The notes beneath the pieces were generated by a model that was not told the DNA's origin, did not search any database, and was given only the letters and a program-made list of their open reading frames with translations. 64,000 nt of DNA from Streptomyces rubellomurinus (GTDB lineage: Bacteria; Actinomycetota; Actinomycetes; Streptomycetales; Streptomycetaceae), in contig NZ_JZKH01000033.1 of the NCBI RefSeq assembly GCF_000961885.1, positions 17,018 through 81,017 on the forward strand. The letters are read 5' to 3'. Below are positions 8,710 to 17,306 of the stretch, one piece after another. A program made the translations under genes and the position numbers. Position 1 is the first letter of the stretch; each line of letters begins with the position of its first letter.

Positions 8710-8853
8710 GAACGCCAGTGGAGCATACTAGGCGCAGATGAGAAAACCAGCTGGTCAGATTGGTCCGCAAGCTCGGACGGATCTGATCGGCGGGCTGCCT
8801 CTCGCGTGCTGCTCCCGCGTCGAACGACACGAACGACTCGAACGAGGAGCACC

Positions 8854-9240
8854 ATGATTCACCGGATCGCACGCGTGACGGCCGGCGCCCTGGTGGCACT
8901 GCTGGCCGCCATAGGCCTGACCGCCGCGGCGTCCAGCGCGACGGCGGTGGCCGCGCCCAGGTCCGCGGCGGCCGTCACGGGAACCGAGGGTACTGCGCGC
9001 ACCGCCGGTACGGTCGGGCAGGCCCCGGCAGCGGCCCGCACGGAGGCCCGGCCGGTGCAGGCCGGTCAGGCCGCCGCGGGCACGAACCTCGCGGCCAAGG
9101 ACGACAAGAAGAAGAAGTCGGGCTTCTTCGCCAAGCTCGGCAAGTTCCTGCTGGTTGTGATCATTGTCATCATCCTGCTCGTCCTCCTGCTGATCTGGGG
9201 GATCGTCCACCTGGTGAAGCGGATCTTCCGCCGCCGCTGA
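8854..9240 (+). CDS. Small secreted/membrane protein with basic C-terminal tail
   Basis: 128 aa. A Sec-type signal sequence (residues 1-34) precedes an Ala/Thr/Gly-rich spacer. A Lys patch (DDKKKKS) then leads into an Ile/Leu/Val membrane helix of about 22 residues and ends KRIFRRR. The ATG has a GAGGAGC ribosome site. The double hydrophobic architecture implies a membrane-anchored protein with a short extracellular loop. I do not recognise the family. Possible partner of the divergent LCP gene, with which it shares a promoter region. Confidence 0.65.
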   Translation: MIHRIARVTAGALVALLAAIGLTAAASSATAVAAPRSAAAVTGTEGTARTAGTVGQAPAAARTEARPVQAGQAAAGTNLAAKDDKKKKSGFFAKLGKFLLVVIIVIILLVLLLIWGIVHLVKRIFRRR

Positions 9241-9340
9241 CCGCCGCTGACCGGCGGGTGGCTCGCCCCGGCCCGGGGCGGGCCACCCGGGCGCGATTGG
9301 CCCTGGCCCGGCCGGACGGACCCGGCCGAGGACGAGCGCC

Positions 9341-9436
9341 ATGAGCGACCTCCCCGAGCCCCACCGGACCACCCCGGCCGCACTGCACCCCGAGGACCTG
9401 TGGGCGGACCTGGCCGGGGCGCCGGCGAAGCTCTGA
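9341..9436 (+). CDS. Small ORF, 31 aa
   Basis: The ORF MSDLPEPHRTTPAALHPEDL plus 11 residues has a GAGGACGAG ribosome site just upstream, and 29 of its 30 sense codons after the start end in G or C, so it looks coding. It could be a genuine small protein or the start of a gene truncated by deletion. No homologue is recognised. Confidence 0.4.
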   Translation: MSDLPEPHRTTPAALHPEDLWADLAGAPAKL

Positions 9437-9530
9437 GCCGGGGGCCGCAGGCCCGTTCAGGCGTTCATCGCACTTTCCGGCCCGTGGCGCGCCCCGCCCC
9501 GGTCGACGCCCGTCGATGCCCTACGTTCCC

Positions 9531-9570
9531 GTGCGTGGCCGTTCGTGACCGTCCGTGTCCGTCCGTGGCC
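9531..9570. repeat. 10-bp tandem repeat, four units
   Basis: Four exact-phase units (9531, 9541, 9551, 9561) with consensus GTnCGTGnCC, about 70 bp before the start of a secreted protein gene. The 10-bp period places each copy on the same DNA face. Confidence 0.7.
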
Positions 9571-9637
9571 GTGCGCCGGCGGCCCGGTCACGAACTCCCA
9601 CCCGCTCCGGAACGCAGAGACCACGGGAGACCACCCC

Positions 9638-10195
9638 ATGAAGATCGCCGTCCGCGGTGCCCTGCTCGCCGCCGCCGTCTCGCTGTGCGCCGCGGTACCG
9701 CTCCTCGCCGGGGCCTCGGCCCACGCCGGCTCGACGACGCCCACCACCGATGCCACCTGTGTGCTGAAGGGCCACGGCGTCTTCACGGCCGCGCTGGACC
9801 AGGGCGGCCTCGACCTCCCGCTGAGTGACACGCTGGCCATGACCGGCACCGTGACGTGCGTGGACGCCGCCGGCGCGCCCGCGGGCACCGGCACCTTCGA
9901 GCGGACGGTCACCATGCCGGCCGCGTCCTGCACCGGCGACGAACACGGGGACACGGCCACCACGACCGTCCACTGGACCGACCGGAGCGCGTCCACCTTC
10001 GACTTCAGCAGGATCGACGTCGTGAAGGTGAACGGCACCGCCTCACTGGTCGCCGCCGGCGCCGTCGAGGCGAGCAGCGCGCGCTTCGCGGGCGACGCCC
10101 TCAACGCCGTGGGCACCAGCGACGGCACGGGCTGCGGGACCCCGGCGGGCGAGACCGCCCTCGACTCGACCCTCGTGCTCCGGCTCACCCACTGA
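9638..10195 (+). CDS. Secreted protein of unknown function, 185 aa
   Basis: Signal peptide MKIAVRGALLAAAVSLCAAV with likely cleavage after AHA (about residue 30). The mature part is Thr/Val/Gly-rich with repeated beta-strand patterns (GTVTCVDAAGAPAGTGTFER, ATTTVHWTDRSASTFDFSRI) and four Cys that could form two disulfides. This resembles the large class of Streptomyces extracellular beta-sandwich proteins without known function. The next gene (EF-hand) starts 37 bp downstream and is probably co-transcribed. Confidence 0.75.
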   Translation: MKIAVRGALLAAAVSLCAAVPLLAGASAHAGSTTPTTDATCVLKGHGVFTAALDQGGLDLPLSDTLAMTGTVTCVDAAGAPAGTGTFERTVTMPAASCTGDEHGDTATTTVHWTDRSASTFDFSRIDVVKVNGTASLVAAGAVEASSARFAGDALNAVGTSDGTGCGTPAGETALDSTLVLRLTH

Positions 10196-10231
10196 CCGAC
10201 CCCGCTCCCGCATCCAGAAGGAGGACCCGAG

Positions 10232-10765
10232 ATGCCGTTCCCGCAGACCGAGCCGCACCCGGCCCCGGCCGACCCCGCACTCCCCAAGGCCCGCGTCTAC
10301 GCCATGCTCGACACGGACGGAGACGGAGTCGCCTCCCGGCACGACTACTTCGTCCGGATCGAACGGGCCCGGCAGGCGACCGGACGCGCCGAGGACGACC
10401 CGCTGGTCGCCGTCGCCCGCGCCACGGGCGAACGGGCGTGGGCGGCGATGGACGCCAACGGCGACGGCGTGATGACCTACCAGGAGTACGCGGCCTGGGT
10501 GGACGCCGAGAAGTTCGACACCGTCTGCCAGTACGCCCTGGGCGCGCTGTTCGACCTCGCCGACGCCGACCGGGACGGCGCCCTCGACCGCTCCCAGTTC
10601 ACGGCGCTGCGCCAGGCCCTGGGCAACCCGGCCGACCACGCCGACGCGGCCTTCGACGCGCTGGACGGCGACGGCGACGGACGCGTCAGCCGGCAGGACT
10701 ACCTGGCCTCGATCCGCGCGTACGTCACGGGCGCCGACTCCCCGATGGGCGAAGCCCTCTACTGA
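10232..10765 (+). CDS. EF-hand calcium-binding protein (calerythrin/CabB-like)
   Basis: 177 aa with four EF-hand loops at residues 27-38 (DTDGDGVASRHD), 74-85 (DANGDGVMTYQE), 111-122 (DADRDGALDRSQ) and 144-155 (DGDGDGRVSRQD). Only the second has the canonical Glu at position 12; the third ends in Gln, so it may bind calcium weakly. The length and four-hand layout match cytosolic Streptomyces calcium buffers/sensors. An AAGGAGGA ribosome site supports the ATG. Confidence 0.92.
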   Translation: MPFPQTEPHPAPADPALPKARVYAMLDTDGDGVASRHDYFVRIERARQATGRAEDDPLVAVARATGERAWAAMDANGDGVMTYQEYAAWVDAEKFDTVCQYALGALFDLADADRDGALDRSQFTALRQALGNPADHADAAFDALDGDGDGRVSRQDYLASIRAYVTGADSPMGEALY

Positions 10766-10872
10766 CCGCCGCACCTTCCGGGGCCGCGCCCACAACACCG
10801 CGCCCACAACGCCGCGCGCTGACCCCGGGCCCGCCGTCGAAGTCCTCGGCCGGGCGGTGCCCCGCCCGGAGG

Positions 10873-10894
10873 CCCCGCCCGGCTACGGGCGGGG
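10873..10894. terminator. Hairpin overlapping the end of the SpoIIE-phosphatase gene
   Basis: Perfect 9-bp stem (10873-10881 with 10886-10894) around a 4-nt loop. It lies downstream of the EF-hand gene and includes the TAG stop of the convergent phosphatase gene. Confidence 0.45.
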
Positions 10895-12640
10895 CGTGGG
10901 GCGGGCGGCGAGGAGGGCGATGTCGTCCTCGGCGGCGTCCGTGGCGAGGGCCTGGAGGACGGCGTCGAGGAGGGCGTCGAGGTTGCCGGTGGCGGGCAGG
11001 CGCAGGGCGGCGAGGCGTTCGAGGGAGGTGTCGATGTCCTCCTCGCGGCGCTCGACCAGGCCGTCGGTGTACAGCAGCAGGGTCTGGTCGGGGGCGAGCG
11101 GGTGGGTGGTCTGCTCGTAGCCGCCGAGGCCGGTGCCCAGCGGCGGGCCGGTGGGGATGCCGAGCAGTTCGGTGGGGCGGTCGGGGGCGATCAGGGCGGG
11201 CGGGAGGTGCCCGGCGCTGGAGAGCGTCCAGCGGCCGCGGCCCGGGTCGGCGAGGACCAGCAGGCAGGTCGCGGGGCGGGCGGAGTCGTCGGCGGAGATG
11301 ACGGCGTCGAGCTGCCGCAGGATGCGGTGCGGCGGCAGGTCCATCCCGGCGACGTCGCGCAGCGCCGAGCGGTAGTGGCTCATGTCGACGGCGGCCTCCA
11401 CGCCGTGCCCCATGACATCGCCCATGGCGAGCAGCGTCCGGCCGAACGGCAGCCGGACGGTCTCGTACCAGTCGCCGCCGACCACCGAGGCGCTGCCGGA
11501 GGGCAGGTAGCGGGAGGCGAGCGTGAGGTTCTGGTGCGGGTTGCCGGGTTCGCTGAGCAGGGCCCGCTGGAGTTCCAGGGCGATGCCCTGGGAGCGGGCG
11601 TAGCGGCGGGCGTGGTCGAGGCCGGTGGCGGCGCGGGCGGTGACGGCGCCGATCAGGTCGGCGTCCTCGGGGGTGAAGGCGGGCGCGGCGGCGGTGCGGC
11701 CGAGGGTGAGCAGCCCGACCAGCCGGCCGCGGGCGGCGAGCGGCAGGACGAGCAGGGAGGCGGTGCCGGCCGGGCAGCCGTCCTGCGGCTCGGGCGTGCC
11801 GAGCACGGCGGCGCCGACGGCCAGGGCGCGTTCCGCGGCGGAGCCCGCGCGGGGCCGGACGGCGCCGCCGGGGCCGGGGGAGCCGACGGCGTGCGGCGCC
11901 GAGACGGCGGCCCGGTGCAGGCGGCCGGGCGCGCCGTGGCCGATCCGGGGCGGTTCGGCCTCGGGCGGCAGGAGGTCGACGACGGCGTGGTCGGCCAGCC
12001 GGGGCACCAGGAACGCGGCGAGTTCGGCGCTGGTGGTGCCGAGGTCCAGCGTGCTGCCGATCTGCTCGTCGGCGGCTTCGAGCAGCGCCAGCCGGGTCTG
12101 CGCGGGGCCGGCCGGTACGGGCTCGCCCGGTACGGCCCGGCCCTGCGCCTGGTCGTCGAGCACGGCGACGACCACGCCGGTGATCCGGTCGGCCCGCCGC
12201 AGCGCCCGGTAGCGCACCCGCAGGCCGGGCGGTACGGGGGCACCCGCGCCCTCGGGCCCGCCGGTGAGCTGGTCGCGGTCCTGCCCGTCCGCGAGGACCC
12301 GGCGCAGCACGGCGGCGGCCGGCCCGAAGGCGGTGGCCTCGGCCGGGCGGCCGAGCAGGTCCGCCCGGTGCAGGCCGGTGGCGGCGGTGAAGGCGGGGTT
12401 GAGGTACTGCCAGCGCAGCCGCTCGTCCAGCAGGGCGACGCCGGCCGGCACCCCGGCGAGCACGTCGGCCAGCAGCTCCGGGTCGGCGTCGCCGGGGGCC
12501 TTCCGACGCGCGCCGCCCTCGCTACTGTCGGTGACCGCGACGAGGCTGGCGGCGAGCGCCGCCGCCGTGGCCACCAGGGACCGGGAGCCCGGTGCGGTGG
12601 GTCGGGAGCCTGCCGCTCGTCTGCGGTGCCGGAACTGCAT
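10883..12640 (-). CDS. PP2C/SpoIIE-type serine phosphatase with PAS and GAF domains
   Basis: 585 aa. Order: a short N-terminus with a hydrophobic patch, a PAS domain (about 55-165, containing GVALLDERLRWQYLNPAFTA), a GAF-like domain (about 195-350) and a C-terminal SpoIIE domain (about 375-580). Metal-binding motifs are VVGGDWYE and AMGDVMGHGVEAA. Such proteins dephosphorylate anti-anti-sigma factors and so control alternative sigma factors in Streptomyces. No kinase domain is fused. The ATG at 12640 is preferred to an upstream in-frame start that would add an Arg-rich extension. Divergent from the ROK gene. Confidence 0.9.
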   Translation of the reverse strand: MQFRHRRRAAGSRPTAPGSRSLVATAAALAASLVAVTDSSEGGARRKAPGDADPELLADVLAGVPAGVALLDERLRWQYLNPAFTAATGLHRADLLGRPAEATAFGPAAAVLRRVLADGQDRDQLTGGPEGAGAPVPPGLRVRYRALRRADRITGVVVAVLDDQAQGRAVPGEPVPAGPAQTRLALLEAADEQIGSTLDLGTTSAELAAFLVPRLADHAVVDLLPPEAEPPRIGHGAPGRLHRAAVSAPHAVGSPGPGGAVRPRAGSAAERALAVGAAVLGTPEPQDGCPAGTASLLVLPLAARGRLVGLLTLGRTAAAPAFTPEDADLIGAVTARAATGLDHARRYARSQGIALELQRALLSEPGNPHQNLTLASRYLPSGSASVVGGDWYETVRLPFGRTLLAMGDVMGHGVEAAVDMSHYRSALRDVAGMDLPPHRILRQLDAVISADDSARPATCLLVLADPGRGRWTLSSAGHLPPALIAPDRPTELLGIPTGPPLGTGLGGYEQTTHPLAPDQTLLLYTDGLVERREEDIDTSLERLAALRLPATGNLDALLDAVLQALATDAAEDDIALLAARPTPRP

Positions 12641-13036
12641 AGGGCCAATGATCACGCGCCGGAGCCCGGCGCGCCCACACCGGGATGAAAGTTTGACTGC
12701 CCGGAGGCGTTGTTGTAACAGGGCGGATGTGCATCGTGCACGTGCGCGCGGGCACGCTCGCATGGTTGCCCTCCGTCGTCGAAGCGGGTTCGCGCGAGGT
12801 CAGCGGACCGCCCCCGGCCGCCCGGCCCCGGGACGCCGCCTCCGCGGCCCTGAACGATCGTCCGGTGACGGTCCGTCCGCTGCCGGTCCTCGTTGTTCCT
12901 CGCCGATCGCCGGGTGGTGACCACCGGTCATACTGGGCGGCGGCGTCCGACCCCGGGCGTCGCGGGCCGCGCCCGGCCGCACCCGACCGGCTCGCGCCGC
13001 CCGCCGGTCGGCCGTACGCCCACCCCGGAGGCCTTG
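12641..13036. promoter_or_regulatory. Divergent control region with two dyads
   Basis: A 396-bp gap with no convincing gene. It contains TTGACT (12689-12694) 17 nt before TAACAG, a perfect dyad GTGCA-TCG-TGCAC (12729-12741), and a second dyad GGTGG-TGA-CCACC (12913-12925) immediately before a CATACT -10 box (12929-12934). The second fits a ROK autoregulatory operator, with a leader of about 100 nt before the ATG at 13037. Confidence 0.4.
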
Positions 13037-14263
13037 ATGACCCGCCACCTGCCGTCCCACCGCCCGGCGGCCGGCGCCCGGGCGGTGCCGTGGAACCGGC
13101 AGCGGCTGCGCAGCAACAACGAGTGGCTGCTGCTGGAGCTGCTGCGCACCGGCGGCGGCTCCTCCCGGGCCCAACTGGCCCGGGACACCGGCCTGTCCAA
13201 GCCGACGGTGTCCGCCGCGCTGGCCGAGCTGGAGCGCGCGGGGCTGGTCCGCACGGCCGGGCGGGTGGCGCCCGAGCGGGGCCGTACGGCCGTGCTGTAC
13301 GAGGTCGACCCGACCGCCGGGCACGTGCTCGGGGTGGACGTCGGCCGGGCCCGGCTGCGGGTGGCGGTCGCCGACCTGGCGGGGACGGTGCTGGTCCGCC
13401 GGGACGTCGCCAACCGGGGCCGCTCGGCCGACGCCGTCGCGGACGCGGTGGTCGAGGCCGCGCGCGGCGCGACCGAGGAGGCGGGCCTGTCACCCGCGGA
13501 CGTGGTGCACGCGGTGATCGGCACCCCCGGGGTCTGGGACGAGCAGCGGCGCGGCGTGCGGTACGCCACCAGCCTGCCGGGGTGGGGGCGGCCGGGCCTG
13601 TTCGACCGGATCGGGGCGGGCCTGGGCACGACGGTCTCGGTGGCCAACGACGCCAACCTGGCGGCCCTCGGCGAGTACACCCTCGGCGCCGGCCGGGGCA
13701 GCCGGATGTTCGCCTACCTGCTGGTCGGCACCGGGCTGGGCCTGGGCGTGGTCAAGGACGGCGAACTGCTGGTCGGCGCCCACGGCGGGCTCGGCGAGAT
13801 CGGCCTGGTGCCGCTGCCCGGCCGGCCGGGGGAGCCGGTGGTGACCATCGAGCAGGAGGCCGCCGCGGACGCGGTGGTGCGCGCGGCCCTGGACTTCGGC
13901 CTGGACGCGGGCTCCGGTCCGGCCCGGCGGGTCACCGCGGCGCGGGTCTTCGAGCGGGCCCGGGCCGGGGACGGGGCGGCGCTGAAGGCGGTGCGGCAGG
14001 AGGCCGAGCGGCTGGCCTACGCGGTGGCCGTGCTGTCGGCCGTCCTCGACCCGGACCTGGTGGTGCTCGGCGGCGGTCTGGGCACCAGCGCGGACCTGCT
14101 CCTGGAGCCGCTGGAGCAGGCCCTGCACCGGCTCGCCCCGATGCGGCCGACGCTCGCGCCGAGCCTGCTGGGGGAGGAGGCGGTGCTGCTCGGCGCGGTC
14201 GCCACGGCCCTGGAGACCGCCCGGCCCGAGGTGTTCGAGCGCCGGACGGCGGGGCTGGGCTGA
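13037..14263 (+). CDS. ROK-family transcriptional regulator
   Basis: 408 aa. An N-terminal winged helix (about 30-75, GGGSSRAQLARDTGLSKPTV) is fused to a ROK/sugar-kinase fold beginning LGVDVGRARLRVAVADL. The ATP-site segment GTGLGLGVV and GGLGEIGLV are present. The ROK zinc motif (GHxx then CxCGxxGC) is absent: after GEIG comes LVPLPGRPGEP with no Cys. This suggests a regulator that senses a sugar without acting as a zinc-dependent kinase. The ATG has a GGAGG site 5 nt upstream. No sugar genes are adjacent, so its targets are unknown. Confidence 0.88.
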   Translation: MTRHLPSHRPAAGARAVPWNRQRLRSNNEWLLLELLRTGGGSSRAQLARDTGLSKPTVSAALAELERAGLVRTAGRVAPERGRTAVLYEVDPTAGHVLGVDVGRARLRVAVADLAGTVLVRRDVANRGRSADAVADAVVEAARGATEEAGLSPADVVHAVIGTPGVWDEQRRGVRYATSLPGWGRPGLFDRIGAGLGTTVSVANDANLAALGEYTLGAGRGSRMFAYLLVGTGLGLGVVKDGELLVGAHGGLGEIGLVPLPGRPGEPVVTIEQEAAADAVVRAALDFGLDAGSGPARRVTAARVFERARAGDGAALKAVRQEAERLAYAVAVLSAVLDPDLVVLGGGLGTSADLLLEPLEQALHRLAPMRPTLAPSLLGEEAVLLGAVATALETARPEVFERRTAGLG

Positions 14264-14265
14264 CG

Positions 14266-14307
14266 GCCCGTCCGGCCGGGCCGCGTCGACGGTCCGGCCG
14301 GACGGGC
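14266..14307. terminator. Long hairpin terminator
   Basis: A 17-bp stem with one mismatch (14266-14282 with 14291-14307) directly after the ROK stop codon, between convergent genes. Confidence 0.75.
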
Positions 14308-14327
14308 GCCGCTCCCGGCGGCCCGGT

Positions 14328-14370
14328 GAGTCAGTGGCCCAGTGGCTCAGCGACTCAGTGACCCAGTGGC
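14328..14370. repeat. Two 19-bp near-identical direct repeats
   Basis: Units 14328-14346 and 14352-14370 differ at two positions and share TCAGTG-CCCAGTGGC. Each unit itself contains CAGTG twice. They lie just after the ROK terminator and before the protease stop codon. Confidence 0.6.
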
Positions 14371-14378
14371 CCGGAGGA

Positions 14379-15597
14379 TCAGCCGGTGGCCAGGGTCAGG
14401 CCGTACGTGCTGAGGATCGGGTTGACCGGCTGGAAGAAGGTCTCCCCGCCCGAGGTGCAGTCGCCGGAGCCGCCCGAGGTGACCCCCTGGGCCTGGCTGC
14501 CGGAGATGAACGAGCCGCCGGAGTCGCCCGGTTCGGCGCAGACCGTGGTGCGGGTGAGCCCGTAGACGGTGCCCTCCGCGTAGTTGACGGTCGCGTTGAG
14601 CTCCTGGACGGTGCCGCAGTGCCAGCCGGTGGTGGAGCCGGAGCGGCAGACCGAGCCGCCGACCGGCTGCTCCTGCGAGCCGGAGACCGTCACCGCGCCG
14701 CCCGCGTAGTCGTTCACCTGCGGCTGGGCGGTCCAGTCCGGGCCGGCCGCGACCCACGAGTAGTCGTTGCCGGGGAAGGTCGAGCCCTGGAAGGTGCCGA
14801 TCGAACCGCCGCCGTCGCTGGTGGCGTTGGAGCCGGGCTGGCCGCAGTGGCCGGCGCTGACGAAGCCCGGCTGGCCGTTCTGGGTGACCGGGAAGCCGAT
14901 CGAACAGCGGGCGGCGTCGTCGATGTAGTAAGCGTCCCCGCCTCGCAGGTCGGCGAGCGGGCGGGGCACGGCGGCGGGCCCGCTCGACCCGGACCAGCGC
15001 CCGGTCCACGCCGGAGTCCCGCAGGAACGTTTCGGTACGGGCGGCGTCGGTGGAGCGCACCACCACGCTGTTGGTCCGGACGTCGACGTACCAGAGCGGG
15101 GTGGCCCCGGGTGCGGCGGCGGCGACGGCCGCGTCCAGCCGCCGCTTGGCGCCGTCGAGGGCGGCGAGGCCGTGGCGGACCACGGTCGCCCGGCCGCCGT
15201 GGGCGGTGACGGCGCGGGCGGCGGAGGCGTCCGTGGTGGCCACCACCAGGGTGGCGTCCGGCCCGTCCACCCAGGCCCCGGCCCAGCGGTCGCCGAGCGT
15301 GCGGGCGAGCGCGCCCTGCACCGCGGCGGCCCGCGCCTCCCGGGCGAGGCGCCGGGCGGCGGCCTGCGGGGACAGGCCGAGGTCGCGCTGGTAGGCGCGC
15401 AGCAGTGCGGGCGGCGCGGCGGTGACGGCGGCGGCCGGGTCGGCCGGGTCGGCCGGGTCGGCCGGGGCGACGGTCAGGGCGGCGGCGATGGACGGTTCGT
15501 CGGCCGGCGCGGGGGCGGGCGCGCTGACGGCGGGGGCGGCGGTCAGCACGACGCCCGCGAGCGCGGTGGCGACAGCGAGCGCACGAATGCGGAGCAT
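14379..15597 (-). pseudogene. Streptogrisin-type S1 serine protease, frameshifted between pro- and mature region
   Basis: The frame starting at 15597 encodes a signal peptide (residues 1-25) and an alpha-lytic-type propeptide ending about LVRVERA near 14990. The mature enzyme is in another frame, entered from about 14985: PRPLADLRGGDAYYIDDAA, then the triad His in VSAGHC, Asp in PGNDYSW and Ser in GDSGGS, with stop at 14379. The downstream frame is offset by +1, equivalent to one extra base in the GC-rich stretch 14970-14995. Both halves have strong third-position GC. Either a sequencing error in a homopolymer-like run or a recent inactivating mutation explains this; if intact, the product is a secreted chymotrypsin-like protease. 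Confidence 0.8.
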
Positions 15598-15703
15598 GGG
15601 GGTCTCCTCGGTCCGGCGTGGGGGTTGCCGGAACCGTAGAGGGCCCAGTGCATTGACCGGAACATGTCGAAGACCCCCGCTCGCGGGAGCTATACCCCCG
15701 GCG

Positions 15704-15847
15704 GGCGGGGGGGAGTCGACCGTCGGGCCGTTCCCGGCCGGGGACTACCGGCTGACCGTCGCACTGGCCAATGACCTCGGCGCGGGATTCACCACGTTCA
15801 ACTGCGTCACGATCGTGGCCCGACCCGCGGTCGGTGAATCGGGCTGA
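15704..15847 (+). pseudogene. 3' remnant of a secreted-protein gene
   Basis: A short in-frame stretch reads GPFPAGDYRLTVALANDLGA then FTTFNCVTIVARPAVGESG and stop. Nearly every codon ends in G or C, unlike the preceding bases. It looks like the C-terminal beta strands of an extracellular protein, but no start codon or ribosome site is near, so the 5' part has probably been deleted. Family not identified. Confidence 0.4.
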
Positions 15848-15854
15848 TCGGCCC

Positions 15855-16532
15855 TCAACCGCCGAGGGTGTCCCAGAACAGGTGCTCGTAGGCCTGCAGG
15901 AGCCGCCCGTGCTCACGGGCGGCGGCCAGGGTGCGGCCGTCGAGCGGGTCGGGGCCGAGGGCGTCGGCGGCCTGCCGCTCCAGCTCGGTGGCGGGCTGCG
16001 CGAAGAAGTCGAAGAAGGCGCAGGCGTCCTCGGGGAAGCCGTAGTGGGTGCGCAGCGCCCGGGCGATCGAGGCGCAATAGCCGCCCCAGGCGGCGAAGTT
16101 GGCGACGAGGGCGGCCGCCGCCGCGGCCGGGCGGGCGTTGAGGGCGAGCCAGGCCAGGTAGGCGGGGTAGGCCTGGCAGCCGGGCAGCGGCGGGTGGTCG
16201 GCCAGGGCTTCGGGTGCGTGGGTCGCGTCGGGCGCGAGGCCCGCGGGGCCGGAGGCGGCGGCGAGGGCGGGCAGGGTGCGCAGCGCGGCGCTCTCGCCCT
16301 CGGCCATGGTGGCGAACCAGCCGCCGAGCGGCCGGTCGGCGCAGCGGGTGGCGAGCAGGAGCAGGCTGCGCCGGTCGGAGGTGATGATCCGGTGTTGCTG
16401 GGCGGCGAGTTCGGCCAGGGCGGTGCGCGGCGCCCGTCCGGCGCCGAGCGCCGCGACGAGGGCGGGGGCGGTGTCGCCGGGCGCCAACTCGGCGCGCAGG
16501 TCGTGGATCTGGTCGAGGATCGGGTGGTTCAC
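15855..16532 (-). CDS. TenA/PqqC-like (heme-oxygenase fold) protein
   Basis: 225 aa, all alpha-helical. It opens with a helix (MNHPILDQIHDLRAELAPGD), and the mid-protein motifs YLAWLALNARPAA and NFAAWGGYCASIARAL followed by FFDFFAQP match the TenA-like branch of the family. Classical TenA hydrolyses aminopyrimidines in thiamine salvage, but no other thiamine gene is nearby and no TPP riboswitch is visible, so the activity may differ. The ATG at 16532 follows a CCGGAGGT site. An inverted repeat lies in its leader. Confidence 0.65.
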   Translation of the reverse strand: MNHPILDQIHDLRAELAPGDTAPALVAALGAGRAPRTALAELAAQQHRIITSDRRSLLLLATRCADRPLGGWFATMAEGESAALRTLPALAAASGPAGLAPDATHAPEALADHPPLPGCQAYPAYLAWLALNARPAAAAAALVANFAAWGGYCASIARALRTHYGFPEDACAFFDFFAQPATELERQAADALGPDPLDGRTLAAAREHGRLLQAYEHLFWDTLGG

Positions 16533-16566
16533 CGCGGACCTCCGGGGCGGGGTGGGCTGGTTCGCT

Positions 16567-16600
16567 GCCCTTCCTACCGCCCCGGGTCGGCAGGAAGGGC
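16567..16600 (-). promoter_or_regulatory. Leader hairpin upstream of the TenA-like gene
   Basis: Arms 16567-16578 and 16589-16600 pair over 12 positions with one mismatch, 35-68 nt upstream of the start. It could be a leader element or a terminator of the upstream gene. It lacks THI-box features. Confidence 0.35.
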
Positions 16601-16704
16601 GGCGACAGGCCGCACGGTGCCGCCGGGGCCGAGGACGGCGACGGACAGGCGGGTGGTGGTCACGGCGACTCCGGAGGCGGTGGTCGGGGAGGGGGCGGAA
16701 CCGG

Positions 16705-17226
16705 TCAGCGCGGTGGTGGCGGGGCGGCGCCGAGCGACACCGAGCCGAAGGTGAACGGCGGTTCGCGGCGCGGCTTGCAGCCCGTGGCGAGCGGACGGGC
16801 GTTCGGGGTGTTCCGGCTGAGCCGGAGCGTGTCGTGGTGGAGGGTGCCGCCCTCCGGGTCGGGCACGGGCAGGCCCGCGGCCCGCAGGGCCTCGACCACC
16901 TCGTGCGCGGGCCAGCCGAAGACGTCGACCCCGTGCAGGCCGACCGGGCAGGCCGGACGCTCGTCGCGCGGGTCGCGGGTGACGCCGACGTCCGAGAAAC
17001 GGCCGTCGCCCGCCCGCCCGGCGTACAGGAGGACGCCCACCCCCGGCAGCGAGAACGCCAGCGTCCAGGTCGCGCCGCAGACGAACGGGCTCTCCACGCC
17101 CCCGCGCAGCAGCGCGGTGTGCGGGGCGAGCAGCCGGCGCACGGCGTCCTCGCCGAGCCCGAACGGCAGCTCGGGCAGCGGCGCGGGCAGCCGGACGCCG
17201 CGGCCGGGCAGCAGGTCGATCGTCAC
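16705..17226 (-). CDS. Hypothetical protein, 173 aa
   Basis: It begins (M)TIDLLPGRGVRLPAPLPELP and contains a mixed alpha/beta body (TWTLAFSLPGVGVLLYAGRA, then GVDVFGWPAHEVVEALRAAG) ending in a Pro-rich tail. The GTG at 17226 has a GGACGG site and gives better codon use than the extension to 17274. The pattern resembles short Streptomyces proteins in which a beta-sheet is used in self/non-self or immunity contexts, but I cannot assign a family. It stands alone on the minus strand. Confidence 0.55.
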   Translation of the reverse strand: MTIDLLPGRGVRLPAPLPELPFGLGEDAVRRLLAPHTALLRGGVESPFVCGATWTLAFSLPGVGVLLYAGRAGDGRFSDVGVTRDPRDERPACPVGLHGVDVFGWPAHEVVEALRAAGLPVPDPEGGTLHHDTLRLSRNTPNARPLATGCKPRREPPFTFGSVSLGAAPPPPR

Positions 17227-17306
17227 CCGTCCATGATTCCCGCCCGGGCCGTCGACGGCTGTGGCGCGGGCCACGCGCGGGTCGTGGACCCCCGGGCAGG
17301 GCGGGG

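Noticed and set aside
14970..14995. Programmed ribosomal frameshift in the protease
   Set aside because: No slippery heptamer or downstream structure typical of +1 shifting is evident; a mutation or sequencing error is simpler.
16533..16704. TPP riboswitch upstream of the TenA-like gene
   Set aside because: A stable hairpin is present, but the THI-box core (CTGAGA and partner strand) is not found.
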